NCBI RefSeq assembly: GCF_002251795.1 | Contig: NZ_NOXU01000011.1 | Span: forward strand, 1 to 64,000 | Direction of reading: 5' to 3' | DNA length: 64,000 nucleotides | DNA from: Niveispirillum lacus | GTDB lineage: Bacteria > Pseudomonadota > Alphaproteobacteria > Azospirillales > Azospirillaceae | Shown: piece by piece, positions 1 through 7,720 of the stretch | Numbering within the stretch: the first letter of the stretch is position 1 | Layout: every line of letters starts with the position of its first letter | The notes under the pieces: generated by a model | Databases searched by the model: none | The model's input: only the letters and a program-made list of their open reading frames with translations | Told to the model about the DNA's origin: nothing | Made by a program: the position numbers and the translations under genes

Positions 1-340
1 TGGTGGCGTTATCGCCTTCCTGAGAACCAAGGATTGCAGGGGGTATGCCAAAGGGTTGGGCGGCGGAGAATGAGGAGTTTCACGCAAAATTGAGCCGAAA
101 CCGGGCTGCAGATCGTTGTAATATGCAAAGCATTAAATAAATATTGCACAATGCAACGCAATAAACTAGCCGAACCTGCCATCACCCCGCCATCACTGCT
201 CCTTTTTTGCGGTCTATCGTTGCAGTGGCTTGCGGGATCGGGCGGGGTGGGGTGATGCTTCATCCTGTTCGACGATGACGTTCCCACGATAAACTGGCCA
301 GGGGACGACACCACCGCAGGCATCGGTGGGGAAGGGTGGC
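1..340. other. leading non-coding stretch
   Basis: The frame from base 2 is open to a TGA at 71-73 and could be the last 23 codons of a gene that starts before the window, but it is too short to identify. From 74 to 340 no credible gene is seen. Bases about 100-175 are clearly richer in A and T than the flanks and carry TGCA-type palindromes, which suits the promoter region of the cyclase gene that follows. Confidence 0.5.
123..156. promoter_or_regulatory. TGCA-type palindromes, possible operator
   Basis: Two short palindromes stand in the A+T-rich stretch about 190 bases before the cyclase start: ATGCAAAGCAT at 123-133 and TTGCACAATGCAA at 144-156. Their centres lie 22 bases apart, about two helical turns. 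Very similar 13-base palindromes occur at 36530-36565 before another gene. The symmetry and spacing are seen; binding by a regulator is inferred, and no specific factor is proposed. Confidence 0.35.
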
Positions 341-1723
341 ATGAGCAACCAGACGGATCGCAATCTGGGAACCGAGGAACGGTTAAAAGCCGTTTTCCAG
401 CGTGAACAGTCGCGCGGGATTGAGGTGGCGACCTGGGCGCGGCTGATTGCGCTGGCCGCCATCTTTGCCTGGGTGGCGCTGCTGGACCAGACAGGGGAGA
501 ACACAGCCGGATATCTGGGCATCGCCATTGTTGCCTGTAATGGCTTGGCGCTCTGGGCCTTGCATCGCACCCAACTGTTCCGCCCCTGGCACTTGTTTGC
601 TTCCGTAGCCTTTGACCATTTTGCCATTTCGATGGTGATGACCACCCCCATCACCATCGGTGGCGAAATTCTGTCGCCAGCAATGAATACCCGCACGGTC
701 TGGTACAATGTCTACTTCCTGATGATCGCCAGTTGCGTGATGGTCCAGAGGCCTGCCCTGGTGGTCTGGAGTGGTTTTACCGCGGCTTTGTCCTGGTCCG
801 CCGTGGTGGTCCATGCCATGCGGCAACCGGGCACGTTTACCATGCCGTTTGACTGGATATGGGCCAGTACCCATGCCGATGATTTCCTGTTTGTGATGCA
901 GAACCCGCGATATGTTGATCTTTCGAACTGGCTGACGCAGGTTTTGCTTCTGCTTCTGGTGGCGCTGACCCTGGCAGCCGCCGTTCGGCGGTCGAAGATG
1001 CTGCTGGTCAGTCAGGCGGCGACGGAATGCGAGCGGGCCAATCTGGCCCGTTATTTCTCTCCCGATATGGTGGAACGGCTGGCCGCCAGTGACAGCCCCC
1101 TGTCGCGACCCAATACCCGCGTGGTGTGTGTGTTGTTTGCCGATCTGACCGGCTTTACGCGGTTATGCGAGAATGCACCGGCGTCAGAGATTATTGATCT
1201 GTTGCGTCAGTTCCGCATCCGAATGGAAAAAGCGGTTTTTACCCATGGCGGTACGGTCGATAAGTATATCGGTGATTGCGTGATGGCCACATTCGGCCTG
1301 CTGGCGCCCAGCGGACGGGACCCGGCGGCAGCCCTGGCCTGTGCCCATGACATGCAGACAGCGGTGGTGGAATGGAACCGCGAACGGGCTGAGCGTGGCC
1401 TGCCGTCGGTTGGTCTCGGGATCGGCGTGCATTACGGGGCCGTGGTGGCCGGCGATATCGGGTCGGATCAACGGCTGGAATTTACCGTGATCGGTGACAC
1501 GGTGAATGTGGCCAGTCGGCTGATGCATCTGACCCGCGAGTTGGAGGCCGGTATTGTCATTTCGGACGAGGTGGCGGGGGCGGCCCTGGTTACCGATGGC
1601 GAGGCGGCCCTGGCGGGATACCGACGGATGGAGGAAATGTCGCTGCGGGGACGCGAAGGCGCCATCGCCCTCTGGTATCGGCCACTGGCCACCGGCCATA
1701 CGGATGCGACGTGCGCAGCCTGA
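341..1723 (+). CDS. membrane-anchored class III adenylate/guanylate cyclase
   Basis: Predicted inner-membrane cyclase of 460 residues that makes cAMP (or cGMP) in the cytoplasm. The first 220 residues hold about six hydrophobic segments (near 33-48, 57-75, 83-103, 121-140, 141-158, 198-215). A linker with the motif ARYFSPDMVERL follows, then a class III catalytic domain (about 260-440). The two metal aspartates (D268 in FADLTGF, D312 in YIGD), the adenine-type Lys308/Asp386 pair and the transition-state Asn389 and Arg393 (NVASR) are all present, so it should be active and is more likely to make cAMP. The ATG at 341 is preferred to the in-frame GTG at 326 because GGGGAAGGG lies just before it. 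It lies alone, 54 bases before the VWA gene. The signal sensed by the membrane part is unknown. Confidence 0.9.
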   Translation: MSNQTDRNLGTEERLKAVFQREQSRGIEVATWARLIALAAIFAWVALLDQTGENTAGYLGIAIVACNGLALWALHRTQLFRPWHLFASVAFDHFAISMVMTTPITIGGEILSPAMNTRTVWYNVYFLMIASCVMVQRPALVVWSGFTAALSWSAVVVHAMRQPGTFTMPFDWIWASTHADDFLFVMQNPRYVDLSNWLTQVLLLLLVALTLAAAVRRSKMLLVSQAATECERANLARYFSPDMVERLAASDSPLSRPNTRVVCVLFADLTGFTRLCENAPASEIIDLLRQFRIRMEKAVFTHGGTVDKYIGDCVMATFGLLAPSGRDPAAALACAHDMQTAVVEWNRERAERGLPSVGLGIGVHYGAVVAGDIGSDQRLEFTVIGDTVNVASRLMHLTRELEAGIVISDEVAGAALVTDGEAALAGYRRMEEMSLRGREGAIALWYRPLATGHTDATCAA

Positions 1724-1777
1724 GGGCTGTGTTATGCTCGCCCCCATACTTTACCGACGTCTGGAACCGCCCCGCCC

Positions 1778-2968
1778 ATGTTTACCGGTTTCTTTTATGA
1801 TTTGCGCAAGGCCGGCGTGCCGGTCAGCCTGAAGGAATATCTGGCGCTGATGGAGGCCATGCAGGCTGGCATCGCCGGCTATGCGGTTGAGGATTTTTAT
1901 TATTTGTCCCGCGCCATTCTGGTGAAGGATGAGCGTAATCTGGACAAGTTTGACCGTGTCTTTGCTACGGTTTTCAAAGGGTTGGAAGGCGGTGGTGCGG
2001 TCGGGTCGGAGGAATTGACAGCCCGCATTCCGGAGGATTGGCTCCGCAAACTGGCCGAGAAGTTCCTGACCGAGGAAGAAAAGGCCCAGATTGAGGCGCT
2101 CGGCGGTTGGGACAAACTGATGGAAACGCTCGCCCAGCGATTGGCCGAACAAAAGGACCGCCACCAGGGCGGCAATAAATGGATCGGTACAGCCGGCACC
2201 AGCCCCTTCGGCGCCTATGGCTACAATCCCGAGGGGGTGCGTATCGGCCAAGATGGCAGTCGCAACCGGCGCGCCGTCAAGGTGTGGGATAAGCGTGAAT
2301 TTCGCAACCTCGATGACAGTGTCGAACTGGGCACCCGCAACATCAAAGTGGCGCTACGCCGGCTGCGGAAGTTCGCCCGTACCGGGGCAGCGGAAACGCT
2401 GGATCTGCCCGACACGATCAGTTCAACCGCGCGCAATGCCGGCTGGTTGGACATCAAGATGGTGCCGGAACGGCATAACGCCGTGAAGGTCTTGTTGTTC
2501 TTGGACGTGGGCGGGTCCATGGACGACCATATCCGCCTGTGCGAGGAACTGTTCAGCGCGGCGCGGGGAGAATTCAAACATCTTGAATATTATTATTTCC
2601 ATAATTGCGTTTATGAGGGCGTCTGGAAGGACAACAAGCGAAGGCATGTGGAACGGCTGTCCACCTTTGATGTCATCAACACCTATGGTGCGGACTATAA
2701 GCTGGTCTTTGTTGGCGATGCCTCGATGAGCCCCTATGAGATCACCCAGCCCGGCGGCAGTGTGGAACATTTCAACGAAGAAGCTGGCATCGTCTGGATG
2801 CGACGTCTGCTGGATAAATACCCGCATGCCATATGGCTGAACCCGTCGGATGAACGTTATTGGACCTACACACAATCCATTGGTCTGATGCGCCAGATCA
2901 TGGCGGATCGCATGTTCCCGTTGACACTGGCCGGGCTGGATGCGGGTATGCGTGAACTGATGCGGTGA
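1778..2968 (+). CDS. CoxE-like VWA-domain protein
   Basis: Cytoplasmic protein of 396 residues with a C-terminal von Willebrand factor A domain starting near residue 236. Its MIDAS-type metal site is written D243-V-G-G-S247, the DxGxS variant in place of DxSxS. The strings YYYFHNCVYEGVW and LVFVGDASMSP are typical of the CoxE-like VWA family, which usually works with a MoxR AAA+ ATPase in assembly or maturation of metalloenzymes and envelope complexes. The N-terminal 230 residues are mainly helical and basic. No moxR is next to it: the cyclase gene is upstream and envC downstream. The envC upstream frame runs over its stop, and the functional envC start is placed 160 bases further on. The family assignment is firm; the target is unknown. 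Confidence 0.85.
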   Translation: MFTGFFYDLRKAGVPVSLKEYLALMEAMQAGIAGYAVEDFYYLSRAILVKDERNLDKFDRVFATVFKGLEGGGAVGSEELTARIPEDWLRKLAEKFLTEEEKAQIEALGGWDKLMETLAQRLAEQKDRHQGGNKWIGTAGTSPFGAYGYNPEGVRIGQDGSRNRRAVKVWDKREFRNLDDSVELGTRNIKVALRRLRKFARTGAAETLDLPDTISSTARNAGWLDIKMVPERHNAVKVLLFLDVGGSMDDHIRLCEELFSAARGEFKHLEYYYFHNCVYEGVWKDNKRRHVERLSTFDVINTYGADYKLVFVGDASMSPYEITQPGGSVEHFNEEAGIVWMRRLLDKYPHAIWLNPSDERYWTYTQSIGLMRQIMADRMFPLTLAGLDAGMRELMR

Positions 2969-3129
2969 CGGGCAGGGAGACGCTGGAACCCATTGCCCCA
3001 TCGACGCCGTGCATTCTAGTCCGTACACTGGGTCCATCAGCGGGAAATGCCCTGCATGCCAGTTCCAGATCAAAGGCTTGTGCGGCATCCTTCATGTTAA
3101 ATCTTGTTACGATTCGGGAAGCTGTTTCT

Positions 3130-4380
3130 GTGTCCCTGCGTTATCCGCCCGTGACCGCCTTGACGCTGCTGCCGGCTCTGCTGGTGGTACCGGCCATGGC
3201 GCAGGAGAGACAGCCCGATCCGGCCAGACAGTTGCAACAGGTGGAACGCGACCTGCAGGAGGCGGACAAGGCCAAAGCGCAACTGGATGCCAAGGCCGAA
3301 GCTTTGGAAAAGGAACTGGCCGATCTGCGCGCCCGCGCCATTGAGGCCGCCGATCAGCAGCGCAACCAGGCCGATGAACTGGCCCGGCTGGAAACGGCCT
3401 TGGGCGAACTGGGCGCGGAAGAGAAGGCCCGGCTCGACCGGATCGAGGCCGACCGGGCCGCCCTGGCCGAGCTTCTGGGCGCTTTGCAACGCCTGTCCCG
3501 ACTGCCACCGGACACGATGATCGCTGCCCCGCAATCGCCCAGCGACACGGTGAAAAGTGCGCTGTTGCTGCGATCGGCTGTGCCGGAGTTGAAAACCCGT
3601 GCCGATGCCCTGTCAAAAGAGCTTCAAGGCTTGGTCGATCTGCGTCGAGAACTGGCGGCACAGAAGGATCGGACAGCCCGCGCGGCAGAAAGCTTGGCCC
3701 TGCGGCAAAGAGACCTGGCTGCCCTGGTCGCCCGGCGCGAGGAATTGTCGAAAAGCACAGACACTGAACGGGCGCGTCTGGCGACACGGGTGACAGCCCT
3801 GGGCGAACGGGCCGGCGATCTGAAGGACCTGATCGAAAAACTGGAAGCTGAACGCAAGGTTCAGGCAGCCCGAAAGGCCGAGGCCGAACGGCGGCGTCAG
3901 GCCCAGGTCGAAGCGGACCGCGAAAAGCGGGCCCGCGACCGGGTCGCCGGCCTGAAACGCGCCCCGGCAGAGCCACAATCAGCCGGCATCCTGGGCGGTA
4001 TGGTGGCCCCGGTCAGTGGCAAGGTGGTCCGCCGCTATGGCCAGACGGACGATGTGGGAGCAACCAGCCGGGGACTGACCTATAGCGGACGGGCCGGCGG
4101 GCCGGTCGTGGCGCCGGCTGATGGAGCTGTGATGTTCGCAGGACCGTTCAAGGGCTACGGGCTTCTCTTGATCCTTGAACATGCCAACGGATATCATTCC
4201 CTTCTGTCCGGTCTGGGCCGTATTGACGCCCAGGTCGGACAGCGCGTGCTCGGCGGGGAGCCGGTAGGTCTTCTGTCAGGGGATGGGGCCCCGACATTGT
4301 ATTACGAGCTGCGGCGGGGGGGACAGCCTGTCAACCCGGCCCGCGGCCTTGCAGCCTCCGACGGCAAAGGACAAGGTTGA
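3130..4380 (+). CDS. envC: EnvC-type murein hydrolase activator
   Basis: Periplasmic protein of 416 residues. A signal peptide ends at AMA-Q (about residue 25). A long charged coiled coil (about 30-285) follows, then a LytM/M23 domain (about 295-405). In active M23 peptidases zinc is held by an HxxxD motif and an HxH motif; here these positions read TSRGLTYSG and TLYYE, so zinc binding is lost, as in E. coli EnvC, which activates septal amidases rather than cutting murein itself. The start is taken at GTG 3130, which has GGGAAG upstream and yields a clean signal peptide. Upstream in-frame starts (GTG 2965, ATG 3094) would bury it. Its stop overlaps the ATG of ctpA by one base, so the two are translationally coupled. 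Confidence 0.9.
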   Translation: MSLRYPPVTALTLLPALLVVPAMAQERQPDPARQLQQVERDLQEADKAKAQLDAKAEALEKELADLRARAIEAADQQRNQADELARLETALGELGAEEKARLDRIEADRAALAELLGALQRLSRLPPDTMIAAPQSPSDTVKSALLLRSAVPELKTRADALSKELQGLVDLRRELAAQKDRTARAAESLALRQRDLAALVARREELSKSTDTERARLATRVTALGERAGDLKDLIEKLEAERKVQAARKAEAERRRQAQVEADREKRARDRVAGLKRAPAEPQSAGILGGMVAPVSGKVVRRYGQTDDVGATSRGLTYSGRAGGPVVAPADGAVMFAGPFKGYGLLLILEHANGYHSLLSGLGRIDAQVGQRVLGGEPVGLLSGDGAPTLYYELRRGGQPVNPARGLAASDGKGQG

Positions 4381-5762
4381 TGATGAGCAAGCTGTTCTCC
4401 ACTGCCGCGATCGCGGCCCTGATGGCCTTCTCCGCCCCCCTTGGCCTGACGGCGGATGCGTTGGCGCGTGAGCCGCTGAAGTCGGAAACCTATAAACAAC
4501 TGGACCTGTTCGCTGACGTGTTCGAGCGGGTGCGGTCAGAATATGTCGAGGAAGTCTCAGACGAGCAACTGATCGAAGCGGCCATCGACGGTATGCTGAC
4601 ATCGCTTGATCCGCATTCTTCCTACCTGAACAAGAAAAACTTTGCCGATATGCGGGTACAGACACGCGGGGAGTTTGGCGGGCTGGGCATTGAGGTCACG
4701 ACGGAGAACGGCTTCGTCAAGGTCATCTCGCCCATGGATGATACGCCCGCCGCCCGCGCCGGGGTGCAGCCCGGCGATTACATCACCCACCTGAATGACG
4801 AGCAGATCGTTGGCCTGTCCCTGAATGAAGCGGTGGAAAAGATGCGCGGCCCTGTCGGCAGCGATATCAAGGTGACCATCCGCCGTCCCAGCATGGCCGA
4901 ACCGATCCAGTTAAGCCTGACCCGTGCCAGCATCAAGGTGCAGTCGGTGCGTTTCCGGGCGGAGGATAATGTCGGCTATATCCGCATCTCCAGCTTCAAT
5001 GAGCAGACGCAGCCTGGCTTGGATAAGGCGATGGCCAAGCTCAAGGAACAACTGGGTCCAAAACTGATCGGCTATGTGCTGGATCTGCGTAACAATCCCG
5101 GCGGGCTTTTGGATCAGGCTGTGTCGGTGTCCGACACATTCCTGGACAAGGGGCGTGAAATTGTTTCCACCCGAGGTCGCGGCGGCAAGGAAGGCGACCG
5201 GTATACCGCCAAACCGGGCGATGTGGCAGATGGTCTGCCGGTTGTGGTGCTGATCAATGGTGGTTCGGCCTCGGCATCAGAGATCGTGGCCGGCGCCCTG
5301 CAGGACCATAAACGCGCCATCATCCTGGGCACCCAGAGCTTCGGCAAAGGGTCGGTTCAGACCATCATTCCGTTGCAGGGCCAGCAAAGCGCCATGCGTT
5401 TGACGACATCGCGCTATTACACACCAGCGGGGAAGTCGATCCAGCAACTGGGGATCACCCCGGATATTGAGGTGCAGCCGGCCAAGATTGAGGAATTGGC
5501 TGCGGCCGGCCAGCGTCGGCGCGAAGCCGACCTGCCCAATGCCCTGCGCAACACTGATCAGGGGGGTGCCCGTCCAGCCCCGGCCCCCGGTGCAGCGGCA
5601 TCCCCGTCCACTCCCAGCGCGGCCAACCCCACCCCGGCCGCAGCAACACCAGCGGCCGCCACCAGCAATGCCGACGCACCGCCTGTAGATTATCAGTTAG
5701 CCCGCGCCGTTGACCTGTTGCGCGGTGTTTCCCTGTTCAACCACCCTAAACACACCAACTAA
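4380..5762 (+). CDS. ctpA: S41 carboxy-terminal processing protease
   Basis: Exported serine protease of 460 residues from the CtpA/Prc family, which trims proteins and peptidoglycan-hydrolase partners in the periplasm. The N-terminus has a signal-like hydrophobic stretch (about 6-25). A PDZ domain (about 95-170) includes GGLGIEV and the S41 catalytic core follows. The catalytic Ser-Lys dyad is seen as Ser298 in GGSASASE and Lys323 in SFGKGSVQ, 25 residues apart as in the family. The last 90 residues are rich in Pro and Ala and likely disordered. It overlaps envC by one base and is followed 21 bases later by the YibQ gene. This order is conserved in alphaproteobacteria and links the three to septal wall processing. 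Confidence 0.93.
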   Translation: MMSKLFSTAAIAALMAFSAPLGLTADALAREPLKSETYKQLDLFADVFERVRSEYVEEVSDEQLIEAAIDGMLTSLDPHSSYLNKKNFADMRVQTRGEFGGLGIEVTTENGFVKVISPMDDTPAARAGVQPGDYITHLNDEQIVGLSLNEAVEKMRGPVGSDIKVTIRRPSMAEPIQLSLTRASIKVQSVRFRAEDNVGYIRISSFNEQTQPGLDKAMAKLKEQLGPKLIGYVLDLRNNPGGLLDQAVSVSDTFLDKGREIVSTRGRGGKEGDRYTAKPGDVADGLPVVVLINGGSASASEIVAGALQDHKRAIILGTQSFGKGSVQTIIPLQGQQSAMRLTTSRYYTPAGKSIQQLGITPDIEVQPAKIEELAAAGQRRREADLPNALRNTDQGGARPAPAPGAAASPSTPSAANPTPAAATPAAATSNADAPPVDYQLARAVDLLRGVSLFNHPKHTN

Positions 5763-5783
5763 CCGAGCCAAAGCACCCGCACC

Positions 5784-7127
5784 GTGGCCTTGTTCCCGCT
5801 CTCCAGGAAGAAAAAGACAGAAGCCGAACCGGCGGAGGGCGGAAGCGCTGCCGTGCTGGCCGGCCGCCTGGGGGCCAAACGGCCCGCCAAGACACATGAC
5901 CGTGCGGCCAAAAAGGAGGGCAAACGCTGGTCCTTTGGCCGCAAGGGTAAAAAAGCCAAGGCAGAAGCCGCCGCTACCGATGACCTGGACATGGCCTTTA
6001 TGGCCGATCCGGAGCCGGGGACCGCCGACAGCGGCGAGATAACCGGCTTGTCGGCTGGCAAAAGGCCCAAGGCGCCGCGTGGCAAACCGTCGCCGCCGAT
6101 GATCGCCGCCATGGTGCTGGTTTTGACCCTGGCGGGAACGGCCGGGTGGCTGGCCATTCAGGCGCCCGAGACCATGCGTCGGCTGGACGCCGTCCGTAGC
6201 CTGGGTCGGGGTGTGCCGGTTCTGCTGCCCGATGGTACCCCGCGCTTTGCCGATACAGCCCAGGTGATGCCAGAGGAAGAGGTGCCGCTGGACCCGGTTG
6301 ATATGCCCGTAACCCTGAACCCATCGCGCAATGATCAGTTACTGGAGCGGTTGCGCGTGGGGCGGGTGCCGCGGGTGGCACCGGACGGTACTGCCGCGTG
6401 GCAATACTACGCCCGCCCTTTTCCACAGGAGGATAAGCGGCCGCGAATTGCCATCGTGGTGACAGGGCTCGGCCAGTCAGAAACAGCTACACATGCGGCC
6501 ATTGACCGTTTACCCGGCGCCGTCAGTTTTGCTTTCACCCCGTCGTCGGAGAATTTGCAGGCCAAAGTGGACGAGGCACGGGCCAAGGGGCATGAGGTAC
6601 TGCTGTCGGTACCGATGCAACCACTGGGTTATCCAGCAAACGACCCAGGTCCCAATACGCTTTTGTCGAACCTGTCGGATGAGGAAAATGCCCGTCGGCT
6701 GGAGGCTACGCTTGCGGCCTTCACCGGCTATGTCGGTGTGACGTCGAAGACTGATACCGGGACCGATTTCCTGACCCAGCGAGACAGCCTGCGGGGGGTG
6801 CTTTTGCAGGTGCAGCGTCGGGGCCTGATCTTTCTGGATCTTTGGCAGGTATCGGGCAGCAAGGCCGCGGCGGTATCGAAAGAATTGTCTCTGCCCCGCG
6901 CTTTCAGCGACCTGCAGATCGACCGGATTCCCTCGGGGATCGGTATCGATGCCCAACTGGCACAGTTGGAACGGCTGGCGCAGGCCAATGGTGTCGCGGT
7001 TGGCTTTGCCGAGGTCAGCAACCCTGTCAGTCTGGACAGGTTGGCGATCTGGTCGGCGGGGCTGCGTGATCGGGGTATTGTCCTGGCGCCCGTGACCGCG
7101 GTGGTGAACCGTCAGGCCGACCGATAG
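5784..7127 (+). CDS. divergent polysaccharide deacetylase (YibQ family)
   Basis: Protein of 447 residues. The first 100 are very basic and Ala-rich and likely cytoplasmic; one membrane anchor lies near 97-118 (MIAAMVLVLTLAGTAGWL). The exported C-terminal domain (about 205-440) begins PRIAIVVTGLGQSE, typical of the divergent polysaccharide deacetylase family. These share the NodB-like barrel but have an altered metal site. Family members sit beside envC and ctpA in many alphaproteobacteria, which suggests a role in cell-wall processing; the substrate is not known. The start is GTG 5784, with no strong ribosome binding site, so translation may depend on the upstream genes. Confidence 0.85.
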   Translation: MALFPLSRKKKTEAEPAEGGSAAVLAGRLGAKRPAKTHDRAAKKEGKRWSFGRKGKKAKAEAAATDDLDMAFMADPEPGTADSGEITGLSAGKRPKAPRGKPSPPMIAAMVLVLTLAGTAGWLAIQAPETMRRLDAVRSLGRGVPVLLPDGTPRFADTAQVMPEEEVPLDPVDMPVTLNPSRNDQLLERLRVGRVPRVAPDGTAAWQYYARPFPQEDKRPRIAIVVTGLGQSETATHAAIDRLPGAVSFAFTPSSENLQAKVDEARAKGHEVLLSVPMQPLGYPANDPGPNTLLSNLSDEENARRLEATLAAFTGYVGVTSKTDTGTDFLTQRDSLRGVLLQVQRRGLIFLDLWQVSGSKAAAVSKELSLPRAFSDLQIDRIPSGIGIDAQLAQLERLAQANGVAVGFAEVSNPVSLDRLAIWSAGLRDRGIVLAPVTAVVNRQADR

Positions 7128-7151
7128 GCGGAACGGCCGACCGGTGTTCGG

Positions 7152-7502
7152 TCAGCTTCCCGCTGCCCGCTGCATCATCAGCGCCTTTGACACGATCAGG
7201 GCGATATTGTCACCGTCCACCTCTATCGATTTGCTGGCGGTACGGGGCAGCGGGATTTTGATCTTGCGGCAGAACAAGATCAACATGGCCGCGACCTCGC
7301 TTTCATCCATTTCCACCTCACGATAGAGACTGGACCCTGTCGCCTGGATCTTCACCCCAAGGACCAGCGGATCACGGCTTCGGATCATGATCGGACCCAA
7401 AAGGCCCGGTGGCTGTTTGGTCGGAAACAGGTCGCGAAAGGTCTTCACGGCTTCCCGGATGGCTTCCGGGGAAAACATGATGTGGCGGCTGTCAACAATC
7501 AT
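7152..7502 (-). CDS. conserved-looking hypothetical protein
   Basis: A 116-residue protein that I do not recognise. It has no signal peptide or membrane segment. The composition is balanced, with an ordinary mix of helix and strand: VDSRHIMFSPEAIREAV, a central stretch IMIRSRDPLVLGVKIQ, and a C-terminal VDGDNIALIVSKAL. It is convergent with the YibQ gene (24 bases apart) and divergent from prpE, with 218 bases between starts. Codon use matches the neighbours, so I take it as real. Function unknown. Confidence 0.6.
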   Translation of the reverse strand: MIVDSRHIMFSPEAIREAVKTFRDLFPTKQPPGLLGPIMIRSRDPLVLGVKIQATGSSLYREVEMDESEVAAMLILFCRKIKIPLPRTASKSIEVDGDNIALIVSKALMMQRAAGS

Positions 7503-7720
7503 CGGGGCAGTGGCTTTCGGTCGGGCAAATCAGGGTGCGAATGTCGCAGACCAAGGTCGGGGATGAATAAGGGCGCAGGTTCCGGCTGATTCAGGACCAG
7601 GTTGTGCAGGTGTTTCCGGTCCGGTTCTATCCCATCCGTCCAAGGGCTTTCCATAAGCAGATGGGCGTAGATAGAGCGGCGGATGCCCCACTGATCGCAG
7701 AAAATCAACGGGAGGATACA

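Noticed and set aside
2-73. Open frame at the left edge as a partial gene
   Set aside because: Only 23 codons are visible, with no recognisable motif, so it is mentioned in the gap description but not called.
3094-3129. Alternative upstream starts for envC (ATG 3094, GTG 2965)
   Set aside because: They would put up to 55 polar residues before the signal peptide; GTG 3130 has a good ribosome binding site and a clean signal sequence.
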